Below are positions 1-8,513 of a DNA stretch of 64,000 nt, piece by piece. The position numbers were made by a program, and so were the translations under genes. The stretch comes from CAYRVX01 sp964427875 (lineage in GTDB: Bacteria > Planctomycetota > Phycisphaerae > SM23-33), in NCBI GenBank assembly GCA_964427875.1, contig CAYRVX010000016.1, positions 14,757 through 78,756 of the forward strand. The letters run 5' to 3'. The notes beneath the pieces were generated by a model. The model did no database searches. It was not told the origin of the DNA and saw only the letters and a list, made by a program, of their open reading frames with translations. Within the stretch, counting starts at the first letter, position 1, and each line of letters starts with the position of its first letter.

Positions 1-1
1 C

Positions 2-481
2 GCGCTGGTCCTGCTCCTGCTGGCGGAGATCGTTGGCGTGGAGGTGTGGGCCAACTTCTTCGGACTGCCGCTGGTGGCCGGCTCGGCCGAGATGACCGTC
101 GTGTGCGCGTCGCTGATCGGCTCGTGCCTGGGCTTCCTGTGGTACAACGCCCATCCCGCCCAGGTGTTCATGGGCGACACCGGTTCCCTGCCGCTGGGTG
201 GGCTGCTCGGGTACATCGCCGTCGTCACGCGCCAGGAGCTGGTCCTGTTGATCGCCGGCGGCGTCTTCGTCATGGAGGCCGGCAGCGTGCTGCTTCAGGT
301 GAGCTACTTCAAGCTAACCAAGCCCACCGGCGGCCTCCAGGGCAGGCGGCTGTTCCGCTGCGCGCCGCTGCATCATCACTTCCACCTCGGCGGGTGGGCC
401 GAATCGAAGGTGGTGGTGAGGTTCTGGCTGCTCGGGATCATCTTCGCGGCGCTCGCGCTGGCGACGTTGAAGCTGCGATGA
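2..481 (+). CDS. mraY: Phospho-N-acetylmuramoyl-pentapeptide-transferase, 3' part
   Basis: Membrane enzyme that moves phospho-MurNAc-pentapeptide from UDP onto undecaprenyl phosphate to make lipid I. The start lies before the window; the open frame runs from base 2 to the TGA at 479-481. The C-terminal half is clear: NAHPAQVFMGDTGSLPLGG carries the catalytic-loop aspartate, and the His-rich loop APLHHHFHLGGW is diagnostic of MraY. Hydrophobic segments surround both, as expected of a ten-helix membrane protein. ftsW begins 37 bases later on the same strand, so this is the tail of a dcw-type cluster. The usual order has murD between mraY and ftsW; it is absent here. Confidence 0.95.
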   Translation, partial: ALVLLLLAEIVGVEVWANFFGLPLVAGSAEMTVVCASLIGSCLGFLWYNAHPAQVFMGDTGSLPLGGLLGYIAVVTRQELVLLIAGGVFVMEAGSVLLQVSYFKLTKPTGGLQGRRLFRCAPLHHHFHLGGWAESKVVVRFWLLGIIFAALALATLKLR

Positions 482-518
482 GGAATCGACCGCAAGCCGC
501 CGAAACACGGAAGGCAAC

Positions 519-1745
519 ATGGAAATGACAAGGAAGCCCGCCTCGCACGTTCCGTTCACGTGGCAGGCCAATCCGGCCGGCCTGGGGCTGATGCTGGCGA
601 CACTGTCGCTGCTGGCGATGGGTGTGGTGATGGTGCACAGCGCGGTGGCGTCGGTGGCCGAGCCGGGCCTCTGGTACGCCCGCCGCGACGTCCGCCACAC
701 GATCTTCGCCCTCGGCGCGGTCGCCGTGCTGCTGGTCGCCTGGAGGCTTGACTATCGGCGCCTCGTGGGCGCCCGGCGGGTGCCGATCCTGCTGGCGTGC
801 CTGCTGGCCGCGGCGCTGATCTGCGGGCTGCTGGTGTACGTGCCAGCCGTCGGCCGGGCCGTGGGCGGAAGGTATCGCTGGATACGGATCGGCCCCGCGG
901 AATACGGCATCGGCTTTCAGCCGTCGGAGCTGATCAAGCTGACGGTGGTGATCTTCCTTGCCGGCTGGCTGACCCGCAGGGCGACCGACGTGCGGAGCTT
1001 CCGCAGGACGTTTCTGCCGGCCCTGCTGTTGACCCTCGTGTGCGTCGGGCTCGTGGTCCGCGAGGACCTCGGCATGGCGGCGCTGATCGGCGCGGGGGCC
1101 GTGGCGACGATGTTCCTCGCCGGCGTCCCGTGGTACTACCTGCTGACGCTGCTGCCCCCGGCGGCGGGGAGCTTTTACCTGTTCGTCGTGCGCGATCCGG
1201 GTCGCTGGAGGCGGATCACCGCCATGATCGACCCGTGGTGCACGTCCAACCCCAGCGCCTACCACGCGCGGCAGAGCCTGCTGGCCATCATGACCGGCGG
1301 GCACTTCGGCAGGGGGCTCGGACAAGGGATGCTCAAGCGCGGCTACCTGCCGGAAGGCCCGACCGACTTCATCTTCTCGGTCTTCTGCGAGGAGTGGGGG
1401 CTCATCGGCGCGCTGCTGCTGGTGGGGCTCGTGCTGATGTGGATGTGGCACGCTCGGCGGGCGGCGCTTCGCGCGGGCGATGCGTTCGGGCGGGCACTGG
1501 CCGGGTCGCTGGGCTTCCTGATCGCGTTCCAGGCGATCCTCCACATTGCCGTGGACCTCGTGGCGGCGCCGCCGACGGGCATCGGCTGCCCGTTCATCTC
1601 GGCCGGCGGCACGCGCCTGATCGCGACGGCCGCCGCCGCGTCGCTGATCCTCTCGGTCACCGCCCATCGCCCCAGCGAGGCGATCGCTCCCGGGTCGGCG
1701 ACGGCGGCGATGGCGGGGGGGCGCAGCCTGCACGGTTACTCATAG
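519..1745 (+). CDS. ftsW: FtsW/RodA/SpoVE family lipid II polymerase or division protein
   Basis: SEDS-family membrane protein of 408 residues that polymerises peptidoglycan glycan strands at the division site. It has about ten hydrophobic segments, the signature GPTDFIFSVFCEEWG near residue 285, and a C-terminal PFISAGG-like loop (CPFISAGGTRLI) typical of FtsW. The ATG at 519 is followed by MEMTRKPASHV, a short cytoplasmic tail before the first helix. murG starts 11 bases after its stop, so the two are likely co-transcribed. Position between mraY and murG favours FtsW over RodA. No ftsZ, ftsA or ftsQ follows. Confidence 0.92.
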   Translation: MEMTRKPASHVPFTWQANPAGLGLMLATLSLLAMGVVMVHSAVASVAEPGLWYARRDVRHTIFALGAVAVLLVAWRLDYRRLVGARRVPILLACLLAAALICGLLVYVPAVGRAVGGRYRWIRIGPAEYGIGFQPSELIKLTVVIFLAGWLTRRATDVRSFRRTFLPALLLTLVCVGLVVREDLGMAALIGAGAVATMFLAGVPWYYLLTLLPPAAGSFYLFVVRDPGRWRRITAMIDPWCTSNPSAYHARQSLLAIMTGGHFGRGLGQGMLKRGYLPEGPTDFIFSVFCEEWGLIGALLLVGLVLMWMWHARRAALRAGDAFGRALAGSLGFLIAFQAILHIAVDLVAAPPTGIGCPFISAGGTRLIATAAAASLILSVTAHRPSEAIAPGSATAAMAGGRSLHGYS

Positions 1746-1756
1746 GGCCCTTCCCC

Positions 1757-2866
1757 TTGGCGAGTCCGGTATACATCTTTGCCGGCGGGGGGACGGGGGG
1801 GCACCTGTATCCGGGCCTGGCGGTGGCGGCGGAGCTGACGCGTCTTGAGCCGGCAGCGAAGGTGGTCTTCGCCTGTTCGGATCGACCGATCGACCGGCGG
1901 ATTCTGGACGCGACGGCCTACGCGGTGGTCCCCCAGCCGGTCCGGCCCATGCCCCGGCGGATCGCCGGCTGGCCGGCCTTCGTGAGGGCGTACCTCTCGT
2001 CGGCGGCGCAGGCCAGGCAGATGATTGCGGATTTGCGCCCGGCGGCGGTGTTGGGCCTGGGCGGCTTTGCGGCCGGGCCGGCCGTGTGCCGCGCGGGCAA
2101 GGCGGGCGTGCAAACGGGCCTGCTCAACCCGGATGCCGTTCCCGGCAGGGCGAATCGCCTGCTGGCCAGACACGTCGACGCGATCTTCACGCAGTTTGGC
2201 GTCACGGGGGAGCACTTCGGCCGCTCCGGCGGGGCGAAGGTGCGGCTCGTGGGCTGCCCGGTCCGGCGCGAGTTCGCCGCCGCCGATCGGGCGGAGGCGA
2301 TCGATCATTGGGGCCTGCGGGCGGAGCTCAAGACGCTGCTGGTCAACGGCGGCAGCCTGGGCGCCGAATCGATCAACGAGGCGATCGGGCGTCTCTCGGC
2401 GGAGCTGGGCGAGCTGGCCGATACGTGGCAGGTCCTTCACGTGACGGGCCCGTCGAAGGCGGCGCCCGTCGCAGGCGAGGCGGGCGGGCTGAGCGTTCGC
2501 ATGCTGGAATACTGCCGGCGAATGGACCTCGCCTACGCGGCGGCGGACCTCTCGCTCTCGCGGGCGGGCGCGGCTACGGTGGCGGAGCTGGCGGCGACCG
2601 GCACCCCGGCCGTCCTGATGCCCTACCCATATCACGCCGACCAGCACCAGCGGCTCAACGCGGCCGCCCTCGCCGAGACCGGCGCGGCCGTGATCTGCCA
2701 GGACGCCGGGGACCCTGACCGAAACGCCGAGCGGCTCCGCCAAACGCTGCTGGGCATCCTGCGCCGGCCGGACCGGCTGGACCGAATGCGACACGCCGCT
2801 TCGCAGGCCGCGCCCCGCGACGCGGCGGAGAAGGTCGCCCGATGGCTCACGGGTCGGGAGCGCTGA
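1757..2866 (+). CDS. murG: UDP-GlcNAc--lipid I GlcNAc transferase MurG
   Basis: Peripheral GT28 enzyme that adds GlcNAc to lipid I to form lipid II, the substrate of the preceding FtsW. The N-terminus has the glycine-rich loop FAGGGTGGHLYPGLA, and the C-terminal half has the donor-binding SLSRAGAATVAELAATG and PYPYHADQHQ motifs. The frame is open far upstream through ftsW, but the protein begins just before the glycine loop. The only sensible initiator is TTG at 1757, 11 bases after the ftsW stop, giving 369 residues, normal for MurG. No strong ribosome site is visible, so translation may be coupled to ftsW. It is the last gene of the cluster; the next gene is convergent. Confidence 0.94.
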   Translation: MASPVYIFAGGGTGGHLYPGLAVAAELTRLEPAAKVVFACSDRPIDRRILDATAYAVVPQPVRPMPRRIAGWPAFVRAYLSSAAQARQMIADLRPAAVLGLGGFAAGPAVCRAGKAGVQTGLLNPDAVPGRANRLLARHVDAIFTQFGVTGEHFGRSGGAKVRLVGCPVRREFAAADRAEAIDHWGLRAELKTLLVNGGSLGAESINEAIGRLSAELGELADTWQVLHVTGPSKAAPVAGEAGGLSVRMLEYCRRMDLAYAAADLSLSRAGAATVAELAATGTPAVLMPYPYHADQHQRLNAAALAETGAAVICQDAGDPDRNAERLRQTLLGILRRPDRLDRMRHAASQAAPRDAAEKVARWLTGRER

Positions 2867-2908
2867 TCCCCGCGCCGCCGGCGCTCCGCGTGCTTCCGGT
2901 CGGGCCGC

Positions 2909-3412
2909 TCACTGCGGCGGCTTGAGGATCTCCTTGCAGCTCAGGAAGTCCTGCCTGAACTGCATTTCTCCGATCATCCCTTCCCGCCGGTTGAGCTCCT
3001 CGCCGGCCGGGCTGAGGATCAGCATGGTGGGCAGCTTCCTGATCTTGTGCCGGCGGGCGAGGTCGCTCTTCAGCGACGTGTCCACCACGACCTTGACGGG
3101 GATGAATCCTCCCTTGGCGATGGCCTTGCTGTTGTGGGGCTTCTTCAGCGTCGTGGCGGCCATTCGCCTGGTCGTCTCGCTCGGGGGAGAGCTCATGAAG
3201 AGAAGCAGGAGCCTGCGATCTTCGCTCCTGGCCTGTTGCAGGGCCTTATCGAGATCGGTGGGCCAGCTCCTCAGGACCATTCTCCCCCGCTGTATGTAGA
3301 AGTAGACGGCCACGCCCATGGCGATGGCCGCAGCGATGAAGCCGAGCTTGATCCGGTAGTCGGATGTCCGCTTCGCGGGCTTCTTTCCGCTGTCGTCGGT
3401 TCGTTTACCCAT
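2909..3412 (-). CDS. Membrane-anchored thioredoxin-fold protein without CXXC
   Basis: A 167-residue protein with a basic N-terminus, one membrane helix (about residues 22-43) and a thioredoxin-like domain. The domain has the expected strand LLLLFMSS, then SPPSETTR where a thioredoxin would have CXXC, and the cis-proline segment RKLPTMLILSPAGEE. Both redox cysteines are missing, so a disulfide reductase role is unlikely; a binding or chaperone role is possible. ATG at 3412 is chosen; an in-frame GTG at 3418 is also possible. It is convergent with murG. Function is not known. Confidence 0.7.
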   Translation of the reverse strand: MGKRTDDSGKKPAKRTSDYRIKLGFIAAAIAMGVAVYFYIQRGRMVLRSWPTDLDKALQQARSEDRRLLLLFMSSPPSETTRRMAATTLKKPHNSKAIAKGGFIPVKVVVDTSLKSDLARRHKIRKLPTMLILSPAGEELNRREGMIGEMQFRQDFLSCKEILKPPQ

Positions 3413-3578
3413 GATCACGCCGCCGGCGGTCCGCTGTGGTCTTCACAGCCCTTGTATCGACAAAACCAGTCGCGTTTCAACGGCGAGTTTCCAGGGGGCG
3501 ATCCGTCCGGGGGCTTCCTGGCGGGGACGGGAATCGTCCGGCACTGTGCTGGGGAGGATCGATCGCCGGCCGGGGGCG

Positions 3579-4670
3579 TCATCTCGGCCGGCGGCGGACC
3601 AGCGCCAGCGCGCCGACGGCCAGCAGGCTCAGGATGGTCGGCTCCGGCACGACGTCGCCCGGCGCGCCTCCGCCGGGGCCGCCAGGGCCCGGAGGAGTCA
3701 TGATGGGATGCGGCGTGGAGGTGTACCCGAAGTTGACGACGACGGCGTGGTAATCGTCGCGGTCCACGGCACCGTCTCCGTTGAAGTCGCCGTTCTCCCA
3801 CGACGCTCCCGACGTCGTGCCGAGGTAGCGCTTGACCGCCAGGTAGTCCATGGCGTCCACGCGGCCGTTGAGGTCCGCGTCGCCCGGCAGCAGGTCGGTG
3901 CTCAGGAAATCGTGAAGCGTGTCCGCGTATTCCGGTATGCTGGCGGCGAAGATGTCGCCGAAGTTCGGCTGCCGGCCGGCTCGGTAGAGGTTGATGCCGG
4001 CCAGCTTCCACTCGTCTTCGCCGTACGGCTTGAGAAACACGCCCCCGCCGGAGTCGTGCTCGCCGTAGCCGCATTCATAGGTCGTGTCGCCGCGCCTGAA
4101 ATTCATGTGCAGGCACTTGGTCGCGTAGCTCCCGTTCTCCCGGGTAAGCGTCTGGGTGTACTTGTTGGTTCCCCATCGTTTGGCCCGGCCGGTGTTGGCG
4201 TCTTCACTGTACCGGTCGAGAGAGTGGATCTCGCCGCTGTACCCCGTTCCGACGACCACCATGTTCTCGTTCAAGCCGTTGAACGAGCCCGTGTACAACT
4301 GGTAGAAGCCCGGCAGGGGGCGGGCGCTCTCTGTGTTGTTCCTGAGCTTGATGACGCGAAGGTCGGGCAGGTCGCCTTCCGTGCGGGGCAGGTCGAGTGT
4401 CCCGGTCACCTCGAACTCGTCGCCGTTGATGTTGAAGGTGTGGCCGGGCCAGTAATGCCTGGCCGTCAGGAGGGAGAAGTACCCGATCGCCACGGAGGTC
4501 GCTTCGCCCGTCTCGTGGACGTAGTCCCAGTTCATCCCGTACCACCAGCCGCTTCCGGGCTTGTGGAAAAGCTCGTCGCTCTCGACGCCTTCGACGATCC
4601 CGAGAGCCGGCGCAGCCGTGAGGACAACAAGCATGAGCCACAGGACGGATGTGAGGAAGCACTTTGCCAT
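3579..4670 (-). CDS. Secreted trypsin-like serine protease with dockerin and PEP-CTERM sorting signal
   Basis: A 363-residue exported protein. Residues 1-24 form a signal peptide. Residues about 40-255 look like a chymotrypsin-fold domain: LLTARHY gives His72, LPDLRVIKL gives Asp103 and GEHDSGGGVF gives Ser207 in the usual order His-Asp-Ser. Residues 263-315 hold two dockerin-type calcium repeats (GDADLNGRVDAMD and GDFNGDGAVDRDD). After a Gly/Pro linker, VPEPTILSLL, a short helix and RRRPR form a PEP-CTERM tail for exosortase processing. The frame is open upstream to 4784, but ATG 4670 directly precedes the signal peptide. Substrate unknown. A promoter-like sequence lies at 4787-4815. Confidence 0.8.
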   Translation of the reverse strand: MAKCFLTSVLWLMLVVLTAAPALGIVEGVESDELFHKPGSGWWYGMNWDYVHETGEATSVAIGYFSLLTARHYWPGHTFNINGDEFEVTGTLDLPRTEGDLPDLRVIKLRNNTESARPLPGFYQLYTGSFNGLNENMVVVGTGYSGEIHSLDRYSEDANTGRAKRWGTNKYTQTLTRENGSYATKCLHMNFRRGDTTYECGYGEHDSGGGVFLKPYGEDEWKLAGINLYRAGRQPNFGDIFAASIPEYADTLHDFLSTDLLPGDADLNGRVDAMDYLAVKRYLGTTSGASWENGDFNGDGAVDRDDYHAVVVNFGYTSTPHPIMTPPGPGGPGGGAPGDVVPEPTILSLLAVGALALVRRRPR

Positions 4671-4786
4671 TCTCAGGACCACCCTCGCCCCTTCCCACGG
4701 GCACGAGAACCGGGACCGTGGAAAGGAGCTCACTCCTCCACTATGGGCGCGTTTCTCCTCGGACAGCAGGATCTCATCCAACATAC

Positions 4787-4815
4787 AGCATACACCCGGA
4801 TGCGGATCGGGTCAA
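4787..4815 (-). promoter_or_regulatory. Candidate sigma-70 promoter for the protease gene
   Basis: On the minus strand TTGACC (bases 4815-4810) and TATGCT (4792-4787) are separated by exactly 17 bases. It lies between the end of pyrE and the protease ATG, giving a leader of about 110 bases. Confidence 0.45.
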
Positions 4816-4831
4816 GGGCGGAATGCTCGGA

Positions 4832-5347
4832 TCAGATCCCGAGATCCTCCTTGGTCAGAAGCGCCTCGAACTCGAAACCTGCCTGCCCGACGTTCTGGCT
4901 CGCGCCCTGCATGCGGTCGATGGCGAAGACGATCCGGGTGATGACGGCGCCGGCCTCGACGAGGGTCTCGGCGGCCTCCAACGCCGCCCCCGCCGTCGTT
5001 CCGACGTCCTCCACGAGAAGCACGCGTCTGCCCGCCACCGGCGGGCCCTCGATCAGCTTGCCCGTGGCATAGTCCTTGGTCTTCTTGCGCACGACGACGA
5101 ACGGCTTGCCCGACGCCAGCGAAGCCGCCGCCGCCAGCGACACGGCGCCCAGCGCCGCGCCGGCGATGAGGTCCGCGTCGACGGTGCGCTCGGCGAGACG
5201 GCGGCCCAGTTCGGCCAGGATGTCCGGCTCGGCCTCGAAGAGGTATTTGTCGAGATAGTACTTGCTTCGCTTCCCGCTGCGCAGGATGAAGTCGCCCTCC
5301 AGGTAGGCGACGTCCCTGATTCGACGGGCCAGTTCGCCGGTGTCCAT
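4832..5347 (-). CDS. pyrE: Orotate phosphoribosyltransferase
   Basis: Cytoplasmic enzyme of pyrimidine synthesis that joins orotate to PRPP to make OMP. The 171-residue product has the PRPP-binding loop VLLVEDVGTTAGAALEA, the orotate-side segment RSGKRSKYYLDKYLFE and a VVRKKTKDYATGK loop that matches the catalytic lysine loop. The frame extends upstream to 5404, but ATG 5347 (MDTGELARRI) matches the family start. Length is somewhat short but within the range of bacterial PyrE. It stands alone, divergent from lepB, with no other pyr genes here. Confidence 0.9.
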   Translation of the reverse strand: MDTGELARRIRDVAYLEGDFILRSGKRSKYYLDKYLFEAEPDILAELGRRLAERTVDADLIAGAALGAVSLAAAASLASGKPFVVVRKKTKDYATGKLIEGPPVAGRRVLLVEDVGTTAGAALEAAETLVEAGAVITRIVFAIDRMQGASQNVGQAGFEFEALLTKEDLGI

Positions 5348-5530
5348 CTGATGTCTCCACGGCCGCTGCCTTCCGGGCGGTGTTCCAGTCGGACGTGTTA
5401 CCATCGAATCGCTTGGGGATCAATGGCTGCCCTGAGAACGTGCCGGTCGGCCGCGGCGGGGCGGCGGCGCCGAAATATCCGCAACAGGCCCTTGGATGCA
5501 CCGGACCGAGCGGCTATGGTGGTGGCTCCT

Positions 5531-7294
5531 ATGGCCGAGAGAAGCAGTAAGGTTCAACAGGAGCTCGCCTCGATCCGCGACACGATTGAGAGCATCTGGG
5601 TGGCGATTGTGCTGGCCTTCGTGCTCCGCGGCTTCGTGATCGAGGCGTTCGTGATCCCGACGGGCTCGATGGCGCCGCGTCTTTACGGCGAGCACCTCAA
5701 CCTGCGGTGCAAGGCGTGCGGGTACGAGTACGGCTTCGGCTGGTCGGGCGAGCAGGACCGCGCGGCGGGCGGGCGGCGGTCAAATCGCGGCGCTCCGGGC
5801 TGGCGCGGCGGGACACGTACGAATGATGCCAGGGCGCCCGGGGGCGCCAAGTGCCCCAGTTGCGGGCACGATCAGCCGCGAGTCGGGCCTCTCGCCGGAG
5901 GCGACCGCGTGCTCGTCATGAAGTACCTCTACCGGTTCCGCGAGCCCGAGCCGTGGGACGTGGTCGTCTTCAAGAACCCCCAGGACAACCGACAGAACTA
6001 CATCAAGCGCCTGATCGGCCTGCCCGGGGAGACCATCGAGATCGTCCACGGGGACATCTTCGTGAGCCGCGACGGCGGCAGGACCTTTCGGATCCGCCGG
6101 AAGGAGAAGGCAAAGGTCCAGCGCGCAATGTGGCACGTCGTGTACGACAACGATTACCGGCCGGACCCGCGGGCCTTTGCCGAGGCGAACAGTGGCCGGG
6201 AGGAGTCCGATCGTATCGCTCCCCCGGGCTGGAAGGCCGTCGGCCCCGGCGCGGACCGCTGGAACCTGCCGGGCTTGTACGGGCGGCGGTTCGCCTTCCG
6301 AGGCGGCCCCGATGAGACCGAGGCCGAGCTCGTCTTCCGCGCCCGCGAAGATACCTTCCTGCCGCGATACGGGTACAACCCCGCCTTGGATCCCACCAGG
6401 GACTTCGAGCCGAACGTGGACGTCCTGAACGATCTCAAGCTCGAGGTCGTCTACTTCCCCGACGCCGAAGACAGCCGGCTGGCCCTTACGCTCAGCAGCT
6501 TCGAGCACGTCTTCCGCGGCGAGATCGGCGCCGACGGGCGGGCGAGGCTGCGCTGCCGCCTGGATGGGCCCGGCGCCCGGTGGAAGCCGTTGGCGCCGCC
6601 CGCGTCGATCGGGGCGCTGCGGCCGGGGCGGGGGCACAAGGTGGCCCTGACGAACGTTGACTTCCGCGTTACGCTCTGGCTCGATGACCGGCCGATCCTC
6701 GTCTCCCGCGACCGCACGCCGGATACGCCCGTCGGCGACCGGACGAAGTATCCGATGGACTACCGCCTGCTGAAACAGCGCCTGGAGAGGGCCAGGGCCC
6801 AGGTGGGCGCCGTGAAGGTCCCTCAGCCGAAGGTGAAGATCGCCGCAGCCGGCGGACCGTGTCGGTTGCGGCACGTCGGGCTCATGCGGGACGTCTACTA
6901 CACCTCTCCGAAGTTCCAGCACGACCCCGCCAGCGGACCCGACGGCGATTTCGCCCGAGGGTCGGGCGTGCAGCAGGGTCAGCCCGGGTGGGGGGTCGAC
7001 GGGCATCCCATCACGTTGGAGAAGGACGACGATCATCCGGACCTGGATCAGTTCTTCGTTCTGGGTGACAACAGCCCGTCGAGCCTGGACGGGCGGCTGT
7101 GGACCTCGGCGGCGGTGACGCTGCGGCTGACGGACAAGAAGACCGGCGAGCGGGTCTACCAACTGGGCACGGTGCCGCGTTACAGCCTGATCGGCAAGGC
7201 GATCTTCGTGTACTGGCCGGCGGGCTTCTGCATCCCGGGCCTGCCTCGCTTGCCGATCCTTCCCAACGTTGGTAGTATGCGGCTGATACGTTGA
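5531..7294 (+). CDS. lepB: Signal peptidase I with zinc-ribbon and large internal insertions
   Basis: Membrane serine protease that removes signal peptides from exported proteins. One N-terminal helix (residues 21-42) leads into box B PTGSMAPRLYG with catalytic Ser46. Box D NYIKRLIGLPGE supplies catalytic Lys159, and box E LGDNSPSSLDGR lies near residue 511. Two insertions make it 587 residues, about twice the usual size. Residues 60-111 contain CKACG and CPSCG, a likely zinc ribbon directly after the serine, and about 330 residues separate boxes D and E. ATG 5531 is chosen; ATG 5516 is possible. The frame is open upstream but antisense to pyrE. The window encodes many exported proteins that need this enzyme. 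Confidence 0.9.
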   Translation: MAERSSKVQQELASIRDTIESIWVAIVLAFVLRGFVIEAFVIPTGSMAPRLYGEHLNLRCKACGYEYGFGWSGEQDRAAGGRRSNRGAPGWRGGTRTNDARAPGGAKCPSCGHDQPRVGPLAGGDRVLVMKYLYRFREPEPWDVVVFKNPQDNRQNYIKRLIGLPGETIEIVHGDIFVSRDGGRTFRIRRKEKAKVQRAMWHVVYDNDYRPDPRAFAEANSGREESDRIAPPGWKAVGPGADRWNLPGLYGRRFAFRGGPDETEAELVFRAREDTFLPRYGYNPALDPTRDFEPNVDVLNDLKLEVVYFPDAEDSRLALTLSSFEHVFRGEIGADGRARLRCRLDGPGARWKPLAPPASIGALRPGRGHKVALTNVDFRVTLWLDDRPILVSRDRTPDTPVGDRTKYPMDYRLLKQRLERARAQVGAVKVPQPKVKIAAAGGPCRLRHVGLMRDVYYTSPKFQHDPASGPDGDFARGSGVQQGQPGWGVDGHPITLEKDDDHPDLDQFFVLGDNSPSSLDGRLWTSAAVTLRLTDKKTGERVYQLGTVPRYSLIGKAIFVYWPAGFCIPGLPRLPILPNVGSMRLIR

Positions 7295-7644
7295 CGCGAT
7301 CGGCCGTTGAGACGGCGACGCAAGGGCCCGACAATCGGGTTATTCACATTTGTTGACCGGGCGACATGTGCGCCGGTCGGCCTCGGCCGGCGGCCTCCGG
7401 CGGGTCAGGTCGGCACGGCGCCCAACGCGGCGGACGAGCACGGGCCAAGGAAAACGTCGCTGTAATATCAGCGAATCGGTATGGTTAGAACGGTTCTTCT
7501 TCGCGAAAGGCTTTCTTTTCAGCATGTTGCGGCCAAGTGGCTGCTGACCGGGCCCTTGAAGCAGGCGAGCGGACCGGCCGGCGGCGGCGAGCTTATGCAC
7601 AGGTTGTCCACAACGCCCCGCAGGAGCCGCCCGGGTATCACGAT
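7295..7644. other. Intergenic region before lptB
   Basis: About 350 bases without a convincing gene. It contains a small inverted repeat, CGCTG-TAATAT-CAGCG at 7458-7473, in an AT-richer patch that could be a promoter or operator. The frame of lptB is open from 7537, but that stretch does not resemble the family. Confidence 0.4.
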
Positions 7645-8382
7645 ATGATTCTTCTGGAAGCCAGGGATCTCATCAAACGCTACAGCGGAAGGGCCGTGGT
7701 GGACCGCGTCTCCTTCACCCTCAGCCAGGGAGAGATCGTCGGGCTGCTCGGAAGGAACGGCGCCGGCAAGACCACCACCTTTCGCATGATCATCGGCATG
7801 ATCACGCCCGATCACGGCGAGGTGGTCTTCGACGGCGTTCCCGTCACGCGCATGCCGATGTACAAGCGGGCAAGGAGGGGAATGGGATACCTCTCCCAGG
7901 AGCCCAGCGTCTTCCAACGCCTGACCGTCCGCCAGAACATCCTGGCCATCATGGAGACGATGAACCTGCCGAGGAAGGTCCGCGGCGAGAAATGCGGTCA
8001 CCTACTGGAGCAGTTTGGGCTCACGGCCCTTCAGGGCCAGTTGGCTCGAACGCTCTCCGGCGGCGAGCGGCGCAAACTCGAGATCGCCCGAGCCCTGGTC
8101 ACCAACCCGACGATGATCCTCCTGGATGAGCCCTTCTCCGGCGTGGACCCCATCGCCGTGGAGGATCTCCAGGAAGAGATCGAGGGCCTCAAGGACCGCG
8201 GGATCAGCATCCTGCTGACCGACCACAACGTTCGCGAGACCCTCAGCGTGACGGACCGCTCCTACATCATCGACAGCGGCAAGGTCCTGCGCGAAGGGCC
8301 GCCCAAGATGCTCATCAACGACGACCTGGTCCGACGCACCTACCTCGGCCAGACCTTTCGAGGGGACGAGTTCGACTCGTAG
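7645..8382 (+). CDS. lptB: LPS export ABC transporter ATP-binding protein LptB-like
   Basis: Cytoplasmic ATPase that powers extraction of lipopolysaccharide from the inner membrane. The 245-residue protein has Walker A GRNGAGKTTT, Q-loop YLSQEPSVF, signature LSGGERRKLEIARAL, Walker B ILLDEPFSGVDPIAVEDL and switch ILLTDHNVRETL. The SQEPSVF and DEPFSGVDP versions are characteristic of LptB rather than of amino-acid transporters. ATG 7645 gives the family start MILLEARDLIKRY. lptA, lptC and rpoN, its common neighbours, are not adjacent. It supports an organism with a diderm, LPS-type envelope. Confidence 0.88.
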   Translation: MILLEARDLIKRYSGRAVVDRVSFTLSQGEIVGLLGRNGAGKTTTFRMIIGMITPDHGEVVFDGVPVTRMPMYKRARRGMGYLSQEPSVFQRLTVRQNILAIMETMNLPRKVRGEKCGHLLEQFGLTALQGQLARTLSGGERRKLEIARALVTNPTMILLDEPFSGVDPIAVEDLQEEIEGLKDRGISILLTDHNVRETLSVTDRSYIIDSGKVLREGPPKMLINDDLVRRTYLGQTFRGDEFDS

Positions 8383-8513
8383 CCCCGGGCGGCCCGTTCC
8401 ATTCAAACATGCGAATCCGGCGCGTCCGGCCCTCCAGCAGCTCGCGGGGCCGTGCCATCTCAAAGAGACCGGCTCGCAGGATCAAGGCCGACGGACCGCT
8501 CGTCTGCCGGCGG

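Noticed and set aside
438..1733. Minus-strand open frame of 431 codons
   Set aside because: It is the antisense shadow of ftsW, highly Arg/Pro-rich and without family signals. The plus-strand protein is conserved.
3411..5072. Plus-strand open frame of 553 codons
   Set aside because: It is antisense to the protease and pyrE and has no recognisable domain.
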